Shown piece after piece: positions 1 through 10,060 of a stretch of 64,000 bases of DNA (position 1 is its first letter; each line of letters starts with the position of its first letter). Under the pieces are notes generated by a model. The model searched no databases. It was not told where the DNA came from and saw only the letters and a program-made list of their open reading frames with translations. Source of the DNA: Pseudomonas kermanshahensis (GTDB lineage Bacteria; Pseudomonadota; Gammaproteobacteria; Pseudomonadales; Pseudomonadaceae). The stretch is from the NCBI RefSeq assembly GCF_014269205.2, contig NZ_JABWRY020000001.1:1798001-1862000 (forward strand), read 5' to 3'. The position numbers were made by a program, and so were the translations under genes.

Positions 1-123
1 CTGGGCATGGAGCTGTTGAAGCGGGTTGAAAATGACCTGCTTGAATACGGCACCGTTGAGCAGCATCCTAAGATGGAAGGACGCCAGCTTATGATGGTCA
101 TCGCCCCCAAGAAAAAGAAGTAA
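1..123 (+). CDS. infC: Translation initiation factor IF-3, C-terminal end (partial)
   Basis: The frame open from the first base gives 40 residues ending in a lysine run (APKKKKK-stop), the usual end of bacterial IF-3. IF-3 binds the 30S subunit and checks start-codon choice. The start lies outside the window. It is followed by rpmI and rplT in the order conserved in gamma-proteobacteria, where the three form one operon controlled by ribosomal protein L20. Confidence 0.93.
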   Translation: MGMELLKRVENDLLEYGTVEQHPKMEGRQLMMVIAPKKKK

Positions 124-183
124 TCTCCCGGGCACGGCAGGCCTGATGATTATGTGTAATTTTATCGAATGCGGAGTTCCAAC

Positions 184-378
184 ATGCCAAAAATGAAAAC
201 CAAGAGCGGTGCTGCGAAGCGTTTCCTGAAAACAGCTTCGGGCTTCAAGCACAAGCACGCTTTCAAGAGCCACATCCTGACCAAAATGTCGACCAAGCGT
301 AAGCGTCAACTGCGTGGTAGCAGCTTGCTGCACCCGTCTGACGTCGCGAAAGTCGCGCGCATGCTGCGCGTTCGTTAA
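184..378 (+). CDS. rpmI: 50S ribosomal protein L35
   Basis: A 64-residue very basic protein beginning [14 protein letters not shown], the L35 signature, at the usual family length. An in-frame ATG five codons upstream (169) is rejected because the conserved N-terminus begins at 184, with a GGAG ribosome site at 173-176. L35 is a large-subunit protein. It lies 60 bp after infC and 28 bp before rplT, so all three are probably cotranscribed. Confidence 0.97.
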   Translation: MPKMKTKSGAAKRFLKTASGFKHKHAFKSHILTKMSTKRKRQLRGSSLLHPSDVAKVARMLRVR

Positions 379-406
379 TTCTGGTCAAAGATAGAGGAAG
401 TTACTC

Positions 407-763
407 ATGGCTCGTGTAAAGCGCGGCGTTATCGCTCGTAAGCGTCACAAAAAAATTCTGAAACTGGCTAAAGGTTACTACGGTGCACGCTCGCGCGTAT
501 TCCGCGTAGCCAAGCAGGCTGTCATCAAGGCCGGTCAATACGCCTACCGTGACCGTCGCCAGAAGAAGCGTCAGTTCCGCGCACTGTGGATCGCTCGTAT
601 CAACGCCGGTGCCCGCACCAACGGTCTGTCTTACAGCCGTCTGATTGCTGGCCTGAAAAAGGCGTCGATCGAAATCGACCGTAAGGTTCTGGCCGATCTG
701 GCAGTGAACGAAAAAGCGGCGTTTGCTGCGATTGTCGAGAAAGCTAAAGCCGTTCTGGCTTAA
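407..763 (+). CDS. rplT: 50S ribosomal protein L20
   Basis: 118 residues, the standard length, with the basic N-terminal extension typical of L20 ([16 protein letters not shown]). L20 is needed early in 50S assembly and in enterobacteria represses its own operon by binding the mRNA. An AGAGGAAG ribosome site precedes the ATG. The gene is followed by two hairpins before pheS. Confidence 0.97.
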   Translation: MARVKRGVIARKRHKKILKLAKGYYGARSRVFRVAKQAVIKAGQYAYRDRRQKKRQFRALWIARINAGARTNGLSYSRLIAGLKKASIEIDRKVLADLAVNEKAAFAAIVEKAKAVLA

Positions 764-809
764 GTACCCGCGACAATCACCCGGCGGCGCTAGCGTCGCC
801 GGGCATTGA

Positions 810-1889
<1,080 letters not shown>

Positions 1890-1922
1890 GTCAATGCCCG
1901 ACGCAACTTTCAGGAGAACAGC

Positions 1923-4304
1923 ATGAAATTCAGTGAACAGTGGCTGCGCGGTTGGGTAAACCCGCAAGTCTCCCGTGACGAACTGGTCGCCCGCCTGTCC
2001 ATGGCCGGCCTCGAAGTCGACAGCGTGACCCCCGCTGCCGGCCAGTTCAGCGGCATCGTCGTGGGCGAAATCCTCGCCACCGAGCAACACCCGGACGCCG
2101 ACAAGCTGCGCGTCTGCCAGGTCAGCAACGGCCAGGAAACCTTCCAGGTCGTCTGCGGCGCCCCCAATGCGCGCCCGGGCATCAAGATCCCGTTCGCCAT
2201 GATCGGTGCCGAACTGCCAGGTGACTTCAAGATCAAGAAGGCCAAGCTGCGCGGCGTCGAGTCGTTCGGCATGCTGTGCTCGGCGGCCGAGCTGCAGATC
2301 AGCGAAGAAAACGACGGCCTGCTGGAACTGGCGGATGACGCCCCGGTTGGCGAAGACATTCGCCAGTACCTGAGCCTGGACGACGCCAGCATCGAAATCG
2401 GCCTGACCCCGAACCGCGGCGACTGCCTGTCCCTGGCCGGCCTGGCCCGCGATGTCAGCGCCCTGTACAACGTCCCGGTCACCCGCCCAGTCGTCCCGGC
2501 TGTACCGGCTGCCCACGACGAAGTGCGCCCGGTCGAAGTGACTGCCCCGGCTGCCTGCCCACGCTACCTGGGCCGCGTTATCCGCAACGTCGACCTGTCC
2601 AAGCCGACCCCGCTGTGGATGGTCGAACGCCTGCGCCGCAGTGACGTGCGCAGCATCGACGCCGCCGTCGACATCACCAACTACGTGATGCTCGAACTCG
2701 GCCAGCCGATGCACGCCTTCGACCTTGCCGAAATCAACGGCGGCATCCGCGTCCGCATGGCCGAAGAGGGCGAAAAACTCGTCCTGCTCGACGGCCAGGA
2801 AGTCGCCCTGCGTGCCGATACCCTGGTCATCGCCGACCACACCCGCGCCCTGGCCATTGCTGGCGTCATGGGTGGTGAGCACAGCGGCGTCAACACCGAA
2901 AAAACCCGCGACCTGTTCCTCGAGAGCGCTTTCTTCGAGCCGATCTCCGTTGCTGGCAAGGCCCGTTCCTACGGCCTGCACACCGATGCCTCGCACCGCT
3001 ACGAGCGCGGCGTCGACTCGCAGCTGGCCCGCGAAGCCATGGAACGCGCCACCGCGCTGATCCTGGAAATCGTCGGCGGCGAAGCCGGCCCGATCGTCGA
3101 AGCCGTCAGCGAACAGCACCTGCCGAACGTCGCCCCGGTAACACTGCGCGCCGAACGCATCACCCAGATGCTTGGCATGGAGCTGGAAGCCGCCCAGGTC
3201 GAGCAACTGCTCAACGCCCTGGAGCTGACCACCACGGCGAACGGGGCAGGGCAGTGGACCATCAACGTCCCAAGCCACCGCTTCGACATCAGCCTGGAAG
3301 TCGACCTGATCGAAGAGCTGGCCCGCCTGTACGGCTACAACAACCTGCCGGTCCGCTACCCACAGGCGCGCCTCGCGCCCCAGGGCAAGCCGGAAACCCG
3401 CGGTGACTTGCCGAACCTGCGCCGCCTGCTGGTCGCCCGCGGCTACCAGGAAGCCATCACCTACAGCTTCATCGACCCGAAGTTGTTCGAGCTGTTCACC
3501 CCTGGCGTCGAGCCGCTGCTGCTGGCCAACCCCATCTCCAGCGACATGGCCGCCATGCGCGCGTCCCTGTGGCCGGGCCTGGTCAAGGCGCTGCAGCACA
3601 ACCTCAACCGCCAGCAAGACCGCGTACGCCTGTTCGAAAGCGGCCTGCGCTTCGTCGGCCAGCTCGGTAACCTCGAGCAGCAACCGATGATCGCTGGCGT
3701 CGTCACCGGCAGCCGCCTGCCAGAAGGCTGGGCCAACGGCCGCGACGGCATCGACTTCTTCGACGTCAAAGCCGACGTGGAAGCCCTGCTGGGTTACTCT
3801 GGCGCGCTGAGCGACTTCACCTTCAGCGCCGGCAAACACCCCGCCCTGCACCCAGGCCAAACCGCCCTCATCGAACGCGACGGCAAGCCCGTCGGCCACC
3901 TCGGCGCCATTCACCCCGAGCTTGCCAAAGCTCTGGGCCTGGATCGCCCGGTGTTCCTGTTCGAGCTGGTATTGGGTGAGGTGGTCGAAGGCCGCCTGCC
4001 GAAGTTCAGCGAACTGTCCAAGTTCCCAGAAACCCGTCGTGACCTGGCGTTGATTGCAGGACGTGATGTAGCTTCTAACGCGGTGCTTGAATTAATTCGT
4101 GACAATGCAGGCGAATGGCTCACAGACCTCAGGCTGTTTGATGTCTACCAAGGTAAAGGCATTGATCCTGATAGAAAAAGCCTGGCCGTCGGCTTGACCT
4201 GGCAGCATCCATCGCGCACTCTTAACGACGATGAGGTGAACGTTACCCTGCAAAATATCCTCACCTCGCTCGAACAAAGGTTGAACACCACGTTAAGGAA
4301 ATAA
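1923..4304 (+). CDS. pheT: Phenylalanine--tRNA ligase beta subunit
   Basis: 793 residues, full length. Domains in order are an EMAP-like tRNA-binding domain (about 40-150), B3/B4 editing domain (about 210-380), B5 (about 400-470), a catalytic-like core that lacks activity in the family, and the FDX-ACB anticodon-binding domain (last about 90 residues). It partners PheS and hydrolyses mischarged Tyr-tRNA-Phe. An AGGAG site precedes the ATG. Its stop is 4 bp before ihfA, which suggests translational coupling. Confidence 0.97.
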
Positions 4305-4308
4305 CGGC

Positions 4309-4611
4309 ATGGGTGCTCTGACGAAAGCTGAGATGGCCGAAAGGCTGTACGAGGAGCTGGGGCTTAACAAGCGTGAGGCCAAGGAGTTGGTCGAGCTGTT
4401 TTTCGAAGAAATTCGGCACGCACTTGAAGAGAACGAGCAGGTCAAGCTGTCCGGTTTCGGCAACTTCGACCTTCGCGACAAACGCCAGCGGCCGGGCCGC
4501 AACCCCAAGACAGGGGAAGAGATCCCGATCACCGCTCGCCGCGTCGTCACCTTTCGTCCAGGGCAGAAGTTGAAGGCCCGGGTTGAGGCCTATGCTGGAA
4601 CCAAGCCATAA
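4309..4611 (+). CDS. ihfA: Integration host factor alpha subunit
   Basis: 100 residues of the HU/IHF fold, starting [16 protein letters not shown] and carrying the [10 protein letters not shown] segment with the proline that intercalates and bends DNA. IHF is a heterodimer that bends DNA at promoters and at phage attachment sites, which is apt next to a prophage that probably used it. AAGGAA lies upstream of the ATG. Its end overlaps the start of the next gene by 20 bp. Confidence 0.97.
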
Positions 4612-4948
4612 CGACGAACTGCCCCCCATACCGGGCAAACGCTACTTCACCATTGGTGAAGTCAGCGAGCTTTGCGCGGTAAAGCCGCACGTACTGCGGT
4701 ATTGGGAGCAGGAGTTCCCTCAGTTGAACCCCGTGAAGCGGCGGGGGAATCGGCGGTATTACCAGCGGCAGGACGTGCTGATGATCCGCCAGATTCGAGC
4801 GCTGCTGTATGACCAGGGGTTCACCATTGGCGGGGCGCGGTTGCGGCTCTCCAGTGATGAGGTGAAGGATGAGTCAAGCCAGTACAAGCAACTGATTCGG
4901 CAGATGATTGTTGAGTTGGAGGATGTGTTGGTGGTGTTGAAGAAGTGA
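4592..4948 (+). CDS. MerR-family transcriptional regulator
   Basis: 118 residues. An N-terminal winged helix of the MerR type (about 18-85; [11 protein letters not shown] followed by [10 protein letters not shown]) is followed by a short helical dimer segment. There is no cysteine-rich effector site, so it probably does not sense metals. A TTG three codons upstream could also start it, but the ATG at 4592 is preferred. This gene commonly follows ihfA in pseudomonads. Its targets are unknown. Confidence 0.9.
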
Positions 4949-5047
4949 TCCGCTCCGACGAATGGAATTTTTTTTGAGAAAAAGCTTTCATTTATCAAAA
5001 GGTTAGGGTAGATTCTTCAACGTTCTCAGCGGTATCGAGAATAGAGT

Positions 5048-5124
5048 CGGGGCGTAGCGCAGCCCGGTAGCGCACTTGCATGGGGTGCAAGGGGTCGAGT
5101 GTTCGAATCACTCCGTCCCGACCA
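5048..5124 (+). tRNA. tRNA-Pro (anticodon GGG)
   Basis: 77 nt including an encoded CCA. The acceptor stem is CGGGGCG with CGTCCCG, the anticodon stem CTTGC with GCAAG, the seven-base loop ATGGGGT with anticodon GGG, and the T loop TTCGAAT. The 3' part from 5077 onward is duplicated at 56569, so this gene is the integration site of the prophage. The left copy rebuilds a whole tRNA and the right copy is only a fragment. Confidence 0.95.
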
Positions 5125-5128
5125 AAAA
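5077..5128 (+). repeat. Left attachment site (att core, 52 bp)
   Basis: These 52 bases match 56569-56620 exactly. They cover the anticodon arm, T arm and CCA end of tRNA-Pro plus four following A residues. The base before (T against A) and the base after (A against T) break the identity. Similarity resumes in the hairpin that follows both copies. Confidence 0.93.
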
Positions 5129-5137
5129 ACTCCAAAG

Positions 5138-5170
5138 AATCCAGTCACTTAACGGTGACTGGATTTTTTT
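5138..5170 (+). terminator. Terminator after tRNA-Pro
   Basis: A perfect 11-bp stem (5138-5148 with 5155-5165), a 6-nt loop and a run of T. A near-identical hairpin with a different loop follows the right att copy at 56630, so both junctions end in the same type of terminator. Confidence 0.85.
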
Positions 5171-5423
5171 ATGGCTATGGTTTTTTGCGGTGAATTCATT
5201 TTTGCCCCACTTTTTGCCCCACCGCGAAATCTCTTGAGTTTGTTGGCTTGTTATTGGTTCCTCTTAGATTGTCTGACCTTCAGCCAAGTGCTTACTCAGG
5301 GTTTCGCGTGAAAATCAGGTGTTACCAGGTGGTGTACGCCTTTCAGGATGCGTCTATCGGCTGCTGACAATGACCGCGTGGCGGTCTGATCAATGCAGTT
5401 TTTAGGGCGACAACAAGGCTGGC
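5171..5423. other. Gene-free stretch inside the left prophage end
   Basis: No credible complete gene lies here, although this is where an integrase gene would be expected. On the minus strand a 27-codon open stretch (5199-5280) ends in two VGQK repeats and a stop. Such short polar tails occur at the end of some phage integrases, so it could be the last trace of one. That reading is speculative. Confidence 0.4.
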
Positions 5424-5602
5424 TTATCCAGTCCGAGTATCCGAGTCCATGTGCCACTGCTTCAGCTCCAGACCCTGCTGAGCAAGCCAGGCTTTGAAGG
5501 CGGCGTAGTCCTCGTCGAAGTCTGGCTCGTCGGGGTGGCTCCACCATCCGTCTTGGTCGCGCTCGACTGCCACACGTTGGATCAGCTTGATTCTTCAGGC
5601 AT
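5424..5602 (-). pseudogene. Frameshifted, truncated small phage gene
   Basis: An ATG at 5602 with a good AAGGA site opens a frame that stops after six codons. One base missing near 5590 would join it to a well-formed frame reading KLIQRVAVERDQDGWWSHP and ending near 5424. Acidic small proteins with this WWSHP-type motif are, from memory, common in Pseudomonas phages. The end (HMDSDTRTG) also looks truncated. I call it a decayed gene at the edge of a deletion that may also have removed the integrase. Confidence 0.55.
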
Positions 5603-5734
5603 GACGTTTCCTTAAGCTGATGAATTCAGCTTTCTTTGGGAATAAGCCAGGGGGTTTGATGGTCTATATGGCAGACGGCCAGCAAGACCCTACTTAAACG
5701 AAAGTGGGCTGCGCGCGTTATGAGGAAAAATTAA

Positions 5735-5926
5735 ATGCTTAATGCCGACCAGAAATATCGTGCATATCAGCTCCTAAAGGAGCTTGATAAGACGACTTCG
5801 TTGCTCATGAATCGTGTGGCGTACAGCCATGGCGCAAAGTTTTGCTGGAGTGAAGATCTCGAGTCTCAACGCAAAGCCTTTGAGGACTGGATGCATTTCG
5901 CTAGAACTATAAGCGACGACTTGTGA
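5735..5926 (+). CDS. Small hypothetical phage protein (63 aa)
   Basis: A 63-residue soluble, mainly helical protein preceded by a GAGGAAAAATTAA ribosome site. No family recognised. It is the first complete gene inside the prophage and is rightward, opposite to most genes of this block, so it probably has its own promoter. Lower G+C than its neighbours suggests a recent addition. Confidence 0.6.
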   Translation: MLNADQKYRAYQLLKELDKTTSLLMNRVAYSHGAKFCWSEDLESQRKAFEDWMHFARTISDDL

Positions 5927-6086
5927 AGATTTCGGAGAAAATTATACAAGAATATAAAAAATGTACAGCTTTTAGCCGATTGTCAGTTTCAGTTCTCAAT
6001 TTTGCGATTTCGGCTTGTCTGTCAGGATATCTTCGTTATTTTTGGTTTCTAGTAAGGAATACCAGATCAAATTTAACGGAGGACTT

Positions 6087-6389
6087 ATGAGAACTCGAGG
6101 ACAAGCGTATTGGGATTGGGCAGACCCGAGTCTTCACCACCGCTCCCATGACGAGATCCTTGACGATGGCACTCAGATTGATGTGCAAGTCAGGTTATCT
6201 CGCACAGGCAACACGCAGATGTTCATCGGTGTCTATGCTCAATCAGGTATTGCATTGTACGAACAGGCTTTCGACTCCCGGCCCGGAGAGTCAATGACCA
6301 GAGCGCTGGCTTGGGGTGTGGGACGTGCTCGCGGATTCGCTTGTGAGCCATCTTCCACCAAATCTACGTCAGCTTTGGCAAGAAGGTAG
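6087..6389 (+). CDS. Hypothetical phage protein (100 aa)
   Basis: Start chosen at 6087, where GGAGGACTT gives an excellent ribosome site; an earlier in-frame ATG at 6015 has none. The protein begins MRTRGQAYWDWADPS and has no membrane segment. No function recognised. It is followed after 26 bp by another rightward gene with its own GGAGG site, so the two probably form a small transcription unit. Confidence 0.7.
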   Translation: MRTRGQAYWDWADPSLHHRSHDEILDDGTQIDVQVRLSRTGNTQMFIGVYAQSGIALYEQAFDSRPGESMTRALAWGVGRARGFACEPSSTKSTSALARR

Positions 6390-6415
6390 CGGCAGGACGT
6401 TCGGAGGACAGACCA

Positions 6416-6631
6416 ATGTCATCAGCCAACGAAGTGGAAATTCAGCTTGAGCAAGCGTTGCTCTCAGTACTTGCGGCAGCGGACCAGTTGGGGGTTGACC
6501 CGGAAGACCTGCGACTCGTAGCCATTGGCGGCATCTTGGGTCACGGCTCGTGGAGCTGGGTGGATAACGACCAGGCGCTAGGTACCGTTGCAGTCCTGAA
6601 TCGTGCTGCGGAGACCTTGGAGTTACATTAG
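6416..6631 (+). CDS. Hypothetical phage protein (71 aa)
   Basis: 71 residues with a GGAGGACAGACCA ribosome site. Acidic, with an amphipathic N-terminal helix (about 5-22). No family recognised. It converges on the leftward gene whose stop is at 6691. It pairs with the 6087 gene. Confidence 0.65.
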   Translation: MSSANEVEIQLEQALLSVLAAADQLGVDPEDLRLVAIGGILGHGSWSWVDNDQALGTVAVLNRAAETLELH

Positions 6632-6690
6632 GTGGCGCATAGATCCCATTTCATGGCAGGAGTACAGATGTGCTCCTGCCTGCATTTTCG

Positions 6691-7365
6691 CTACAGGATA
6701 GCGTGCGGCTGGAGAGCGAGACCCTTCACGGCCTCGCTGTAGATGAACTTGATCTTCTCCCACGGGATCGTGTGGCGCTGAGCATATTCACCCTCGCCAT
6801 TGCAGATCTCGCAGCCCTCTGCTGGCTCGTCCAGTTCGAGGCATTCAGGGCATTCGCGGGTTACCTCCAGCCTGAACTCGCCAAGCAACAGGGCTTTGGC
6901 TCCATTCTCGGCGGTGAGCCGCTTGGGCATCAGGCAGTATCCGTCAGGGATGGATACCAACGGCCCAACAGGGACCATCGCCAGCCCAGTCGCCGCCGCA
7001 TCCCTCTCTGCCTCTTCTTTGGTCCACCAGAAGGCAGTACCAACCATCCAGGCTATAGGCTCGGGGTGGGGCTGCGGGGCTTGCTGGCCGTAGCTCAGCA
7101 CGCACAAGTGGTCGGGCAGGCCGTAATGCTTTTGCACATGGGTGATAGTCCGGCGTGCAACCGTGCCGGTGTAGTCCCGGCCATCGTCGATCTCGCGGAG
7201 CAGAACGGTGTCGCCGACGGCGAACTCACGATCTGAGCAGTCCCGGATCTCGCCCGTCTTCAGGCCGCTGAGCAGGTCCGCCAGCGGGGTCTGTCGAATC
7301 TTCAGTTCGTGCTCGCGGGGCGCGCTGACCATCTCGGTGTTGCTGGATCGGTTTTCTGTGGGCAT
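6691..7365 (-). CDS. DUF3850 (ASCH-like) domain protein with cysteine cluster
   Basis: 224 residues from the ATG at 7365, with GAGG upstream. The N-terminal part (about 15-85; HELKIRQTPLADLLSG, then FAVGDTVLLREID) matches DUF3850, a PUA/ASCH-like fold thought to bind RNA or modified nucleotides. The C-terminal part has four cysteines (CPECLEL and CEICNGEG) that could bind zinc. It is the leftmost intact gene of the leftward block. Longer upstream extensions into 7707 are out of frame with the good ribosome site and overlap another gene. Confidence 0.75.
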   Translation of the reverse strand: MPTENRSSNTEMVSAPREHELKIRQTPLADLLSGLKTGEIRDCSDREFAVGDTVLLREIDDGRDYTGTVARRTITHVQKHYGLPDHLCVLSYGQQAPQPHPEPIAWMVGTAFWWTKEEAERDAAATGLAMVPVGPLVSIPDGYCLMPKRLTAENGAKALLLGEFRLEVTRECPECLELDEPAEGCEICNGEGEYAQRHTIPWEKIKFIYSEAVKGLALQPHAIL

Positions 7366-7434
7366 GGGGATACCTCGGAGCCAGGCCAAAGCCCGGCTAC
7401 GCTGAATTGTGTCGTGGGTTGAGGAGGGTTGGAG

Positions 7435-7617
7435 ATGACTACGAAATTCATCTGCCAGAACTGTGAGAAAGAAACGGACGTCGATTTGCAGCACGATGAG
7501 GCACTGGACCGGGAGGTTTTCTACTGCCAGCAATGCGGGGCTAAGCATTTTGCGGTGATGGAGTCCCGTGCCCCCGGCGGTCCGGTAGAAATGCAGTTCC
7601 GACTGGTCGAGGACTAG
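7435..7617 (+). CDS. Small zinc-ribbon protein (60 aa)
   Basis: 60 residues from the ATG at 7435, six bases after a GAGGAGGG site. Two CxxC pairs (CQNC near residue 8, CQQC near 38) predict a zinc ribbon. It is rightward and converges on the methyltransferase gene, overlapping its stop by 4 bp. The function is unknown; transcription or nucleic-acid binding would suit the fold. Confidence 0.7.
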   Translation: MTTKFICQNCEKETDVDLQHDEALDREVFYCQQCGAKHFAVMESRAPGGPVEMQFRLVED

Positions 7618-9548
7618 GCCGCTGCCGCCTGCCGAACAGATGTGCGCCACGGATCGTTTGCCCGGGCCAGCGCAGCCATAGGCGGCGGGCTGACGCTGTT
7701 GCCGCACATGTGCACCTGCTCAGTCTTGGTGAACGGCTTGCCGTCGGCGCCCTTGTCGATGATGTAACTGGCCGGGAAGCCTTGGGCGCGGTAGAGCTCG
7801 TGCGGCTGTAGCATGCGCAGGCAGATGTCGACGATCACATACGGGGCACCCTTCACGAAGACAGTGACCAGGCCCAGGCGGTCCTTGGTAGTGATTGTCG
7901 GCGCTGGCGCGTCTGCGGCACTGGTGTTTTCAGTGCCGTAGTAGCTGATAAGGAACGCCGCGACGCGCAGGGCGCCTTCTTCATGTTCTGGCGACAGCTT
8001 GTACTCGACCAGGGCGTGATGCTCGGCGCCGGCTGTCATGGTCGCCACCGGGTCATCCACTGCGCGGCCCACGCAGTTGCGGCGCAGCGTGGCCAGGCTG
8101 GCCGTTACCAGGCGCTGCTGGCTACCCGTGTTGGTGACGGTACTCATGGGGTCATCCATGCTACGGCCTGGCGTGGTATTGAAGCCGCCATTGGCCTGCT
8201 CCATGAAGGCGGTGACCAGCGCTCGGTGGTTCTGCGTCATCAGCGTGCCCATGGGTTGGTCGGCTGGCGCTGGCTTGCCGGCGTACACCGGCCCACCTGC
8301 CCCGATCATCACCGGGCTGGCCATCATCAGCTCCCCGCGGTTGGCGGCGGTAACCGTGGGTAGCGGTTCACCCGGGTCGTTCACCCGGACAGTGCCCTGA
8401 TGGGTTGCTTGCAGAATCACCGCGCTCGACAGCGCATGCTTCACGCCGCCGGCGACGACTGTGCCCAACGGCTGATCCAGGCCTGGAACTCGCGGCTGTT
8501 GGCCGGCACGCTCGCCGTATCCGGTCTGCACCAGGGTAGGGCTGGCCACGGCGAATGATCCGCCGCGTGGCCACGAGGTGACCGTGCGCAGAGGTTCGTT
8601 GGCAGACTGGGCCAACTCTCCTGACCAGTTAGCGATCGGCACAATGAATGGCTGCGGATTGTCCAACACGAACTTCTTCATGCCCTTGGCCACCCGGCGC
8701 AGCGTTGCGGCCGCCAACTCCTTCTTGCGGCCAAAGATGCTTTTGCTCGGCACGCTCCAATCAATGCAGTCGGCAGCGGTTCGCCACTTCTGCTGGCCCT
8801 TGACTGGGTTCTTGGCGTGGGTCGGCTCTGGCCACACGATTGGCTGGCCGTCGCAGCGGGCGATCATGAAAAGGCGCTCGCGGCTGGTTGGGGCACCGAA
8901 GTCACAGGCCTTGATAATGCGCCACTCCACCTGGTAGCCCATGCCTTCGAGAAGTTGCACGAAGCGGCGCCAGGTAATCCCCCGGCGCTTAGGGTTTGGG
9001 ACCAGGAACTGTTGGTGCACCGGCACACGTTCGCCCGATACCGCCACAGTGCCGTCCAGCTTCATCACCCGGCCGGTGGCCTTGTCGCGCTTAGCGATCA
9101 GTGGGCCCCACTGCAAAATTTGCTTCACGTTCTCCAGGCTGATCACCCGGGGATTCTTCATTCCAGCCCACTTCAGGCCGATCCACGAAAGGTTGCGGAT
9201 CTCGCGCTTGCGCGGCTGGCCGCCGGCGGCCTGGCTGTGGTGGGTGCAGTCGGGGCTCATGTGGAACCAGCCGACCGGCCGGCCCTGGCATTCCTCGTCG
9301 GGGTCGCCTTCGAAAACGTCAGTTGTGAAGTGGCGCGCAGCTGGGTGGTTGGCGGTGTGCATGCTGATGGCCGCCGGGCTGTGATTCTTGGCCACTGTCA
9401 CCGGCCTGCGCAGGCCCATCTCCAGCCCGGTACCGGCACCGCCACCACCGCAGAAGAAGTCGACCACGATCTCATCGTCTTGCGGATCGAAGCCAAGGCC
9501 GTACTGGGTTTTGAAGTCGAGGGGGTTCTTTTTCTGAAATGCAGACAT
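7614..9548 (-). CDS. C5-cytosine DNA methyltransferase with repeat-built central domain
   Basis: 644 residues. Motif I DFFCGGGG (30-37), catalytic motif IV SPDCTHHS (Cys101), motif VI ENV (139-141), motif VIII TSRER (221-225), motif IX around PHELYRAQGFP and motif X GNSVSPPP (616-623) are all in the right order, so it should methylate C5 of cytosine in DNA. Between about 315 and 565, where the target-recognition domain should sit, are seven degenerate copies of a unit with a P-x-x-T-V/M-T core. It may shield phage DNA from host restriction. No partner nuclease is seen. The next gene to the right is divergent. Confidence 0.9.
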   Translation of the reverse strand: MSAFQKKNPLDFKTQYGLGFDPQDDEIVVDFFCGGGGAGTGLEMGLRRPVTVAKNHSPAAISMHTANHPAARHFTTDVFEGDPDEECQGRPVGWFHMSPDCTHHSQAAGGQPRKREIRNLSWIGLKWAGMKNPRVISLENVKQILQWGPLIAKRDKATGRVMKLDGTVAVSGERVPVHQQFLVPNPKRRGITWRRFVQLLEGMGYQVEWRIIKACDFGAPTSRERLFMIARCDGQPIVWPEPTHAKNPVKGQQKWRTAADCIDWSVPSKSIFGRKKELAAATLRRVAKGMKKFVLDNPQPFIVPIANWSGELAQSANEPLRTVTSWPRGGSFAVASPTLVQTGYGERAGQQPRVPGLDQPLGTVVAGGVKHALSSAVILQATHQGTVRVNDPGEPLPTVTAANRGELMMASPVMIGAGGPVYAGKPAPADQPMGTLMTQNHRALVTAFMEQANGGFNTTPGRSMDDPMSTVTNTGSQQRLVTASLATLRRNCVGRAVDDPVATMTAGAEHHALVEYKLSPEHEEGALRVAAFLISYYGTENTSAADAPAPTITTKDRLGLVTVFVKGAPYVIVDICLRMLQPHELYRAQGFPASYIIDKGADGKPFTKTEQVHMCGNSVSPPPMAALARANDPWRTSVRQAAAA

Positions 9549-9555
9549 GGGCGGT

Positions 9556-9596
9556 CCTCGCCGGGGTGGCGTGATTTGTTTTGGTCTAGAGTTGAG
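9556..9596. promoter_or_regulatory. Conserved phage intergenic motif, copy 1
   Basis: These 41 bases in the divergent gap between the methyltransferase and the 9617 gene match 58258-58298 at 35 of 41 positions. A 20-base part also recurs at 56978-56997 (18 of 20). All three lie in likely promoter gaps of main or relic prophage. Probably a shared promoter or operator; no clear -35/-10 pair was assigned. Confidence 0.55.
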
Positions 9597-9616
9597 GTTC
9601 TTGCGGAGGGCTTCAC

Positions 9617-10009
9617 ATGCTAAAAGCTGGAGCGAGCACCGAATGGACGTGCGACTTCTACCGATACATCACCGATGGTGAGGCTAGAGAAGCTTTTGCT
9701 CTCCTGGTTGGGAGGTTCGCCTGCGCCGATGGCGTCACCTGTGCCCGTAAGGATCAAGGTGAAGTCAGGTCGGTAGGCATTGAGGTCGACGGTGAGTGCT
9801 GGTTCGCGCTCATGGTTGCCAGAGCATGGCTGACATTCCAATGGCGACCGCCGGTGACCCGGACAGACCGGTACCGGTCGGCTCATCTGCGATCTCAATT
9901 CCCGGACAGTTTCACCGATACAGCGCAGGCCGATCATTGGTCGGTCAGGATCACTTCGCTTGATGACGCCTTGCGGCTGCTGCTGATCCTAGACATCGAC
10001 ACGCCTTGA
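9617..10009 (+). CDS. Hypothetical phage protein (130 aa)
   Basis: 130 residues, soluble, with a GCGGAGGG ribosome site. It is divergent from the methyltransferase across a 68-bp gap that holds the conserved motif. No family recognised. The frame is clean and the ribosome site strong, but I have no homology to support it. Confidence 0.6.
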   Translation: MLKAGASTEWTCDFYRYITDGEAREAFALLVGRFACADGVTCARKDQGEVRSVGIEVDGECWFALMVARAWLTFQWRPPVTRTDRYRSAHLRSQFPDSFTDTAQADHWSVRITSLDDALRLLLILDIDTP

Positions 10010-10060
10010 TCTTGCGGCGTTATCGTTGAATAGGGGAAGGCGCTGGCGGGCAGCGCGGAG

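Noticed and set aside
6670-7236. 188-codon rightward open frame
   Set aside because: Antisense to the DUF3850-like gene; no ribosome site and unlikely composition.
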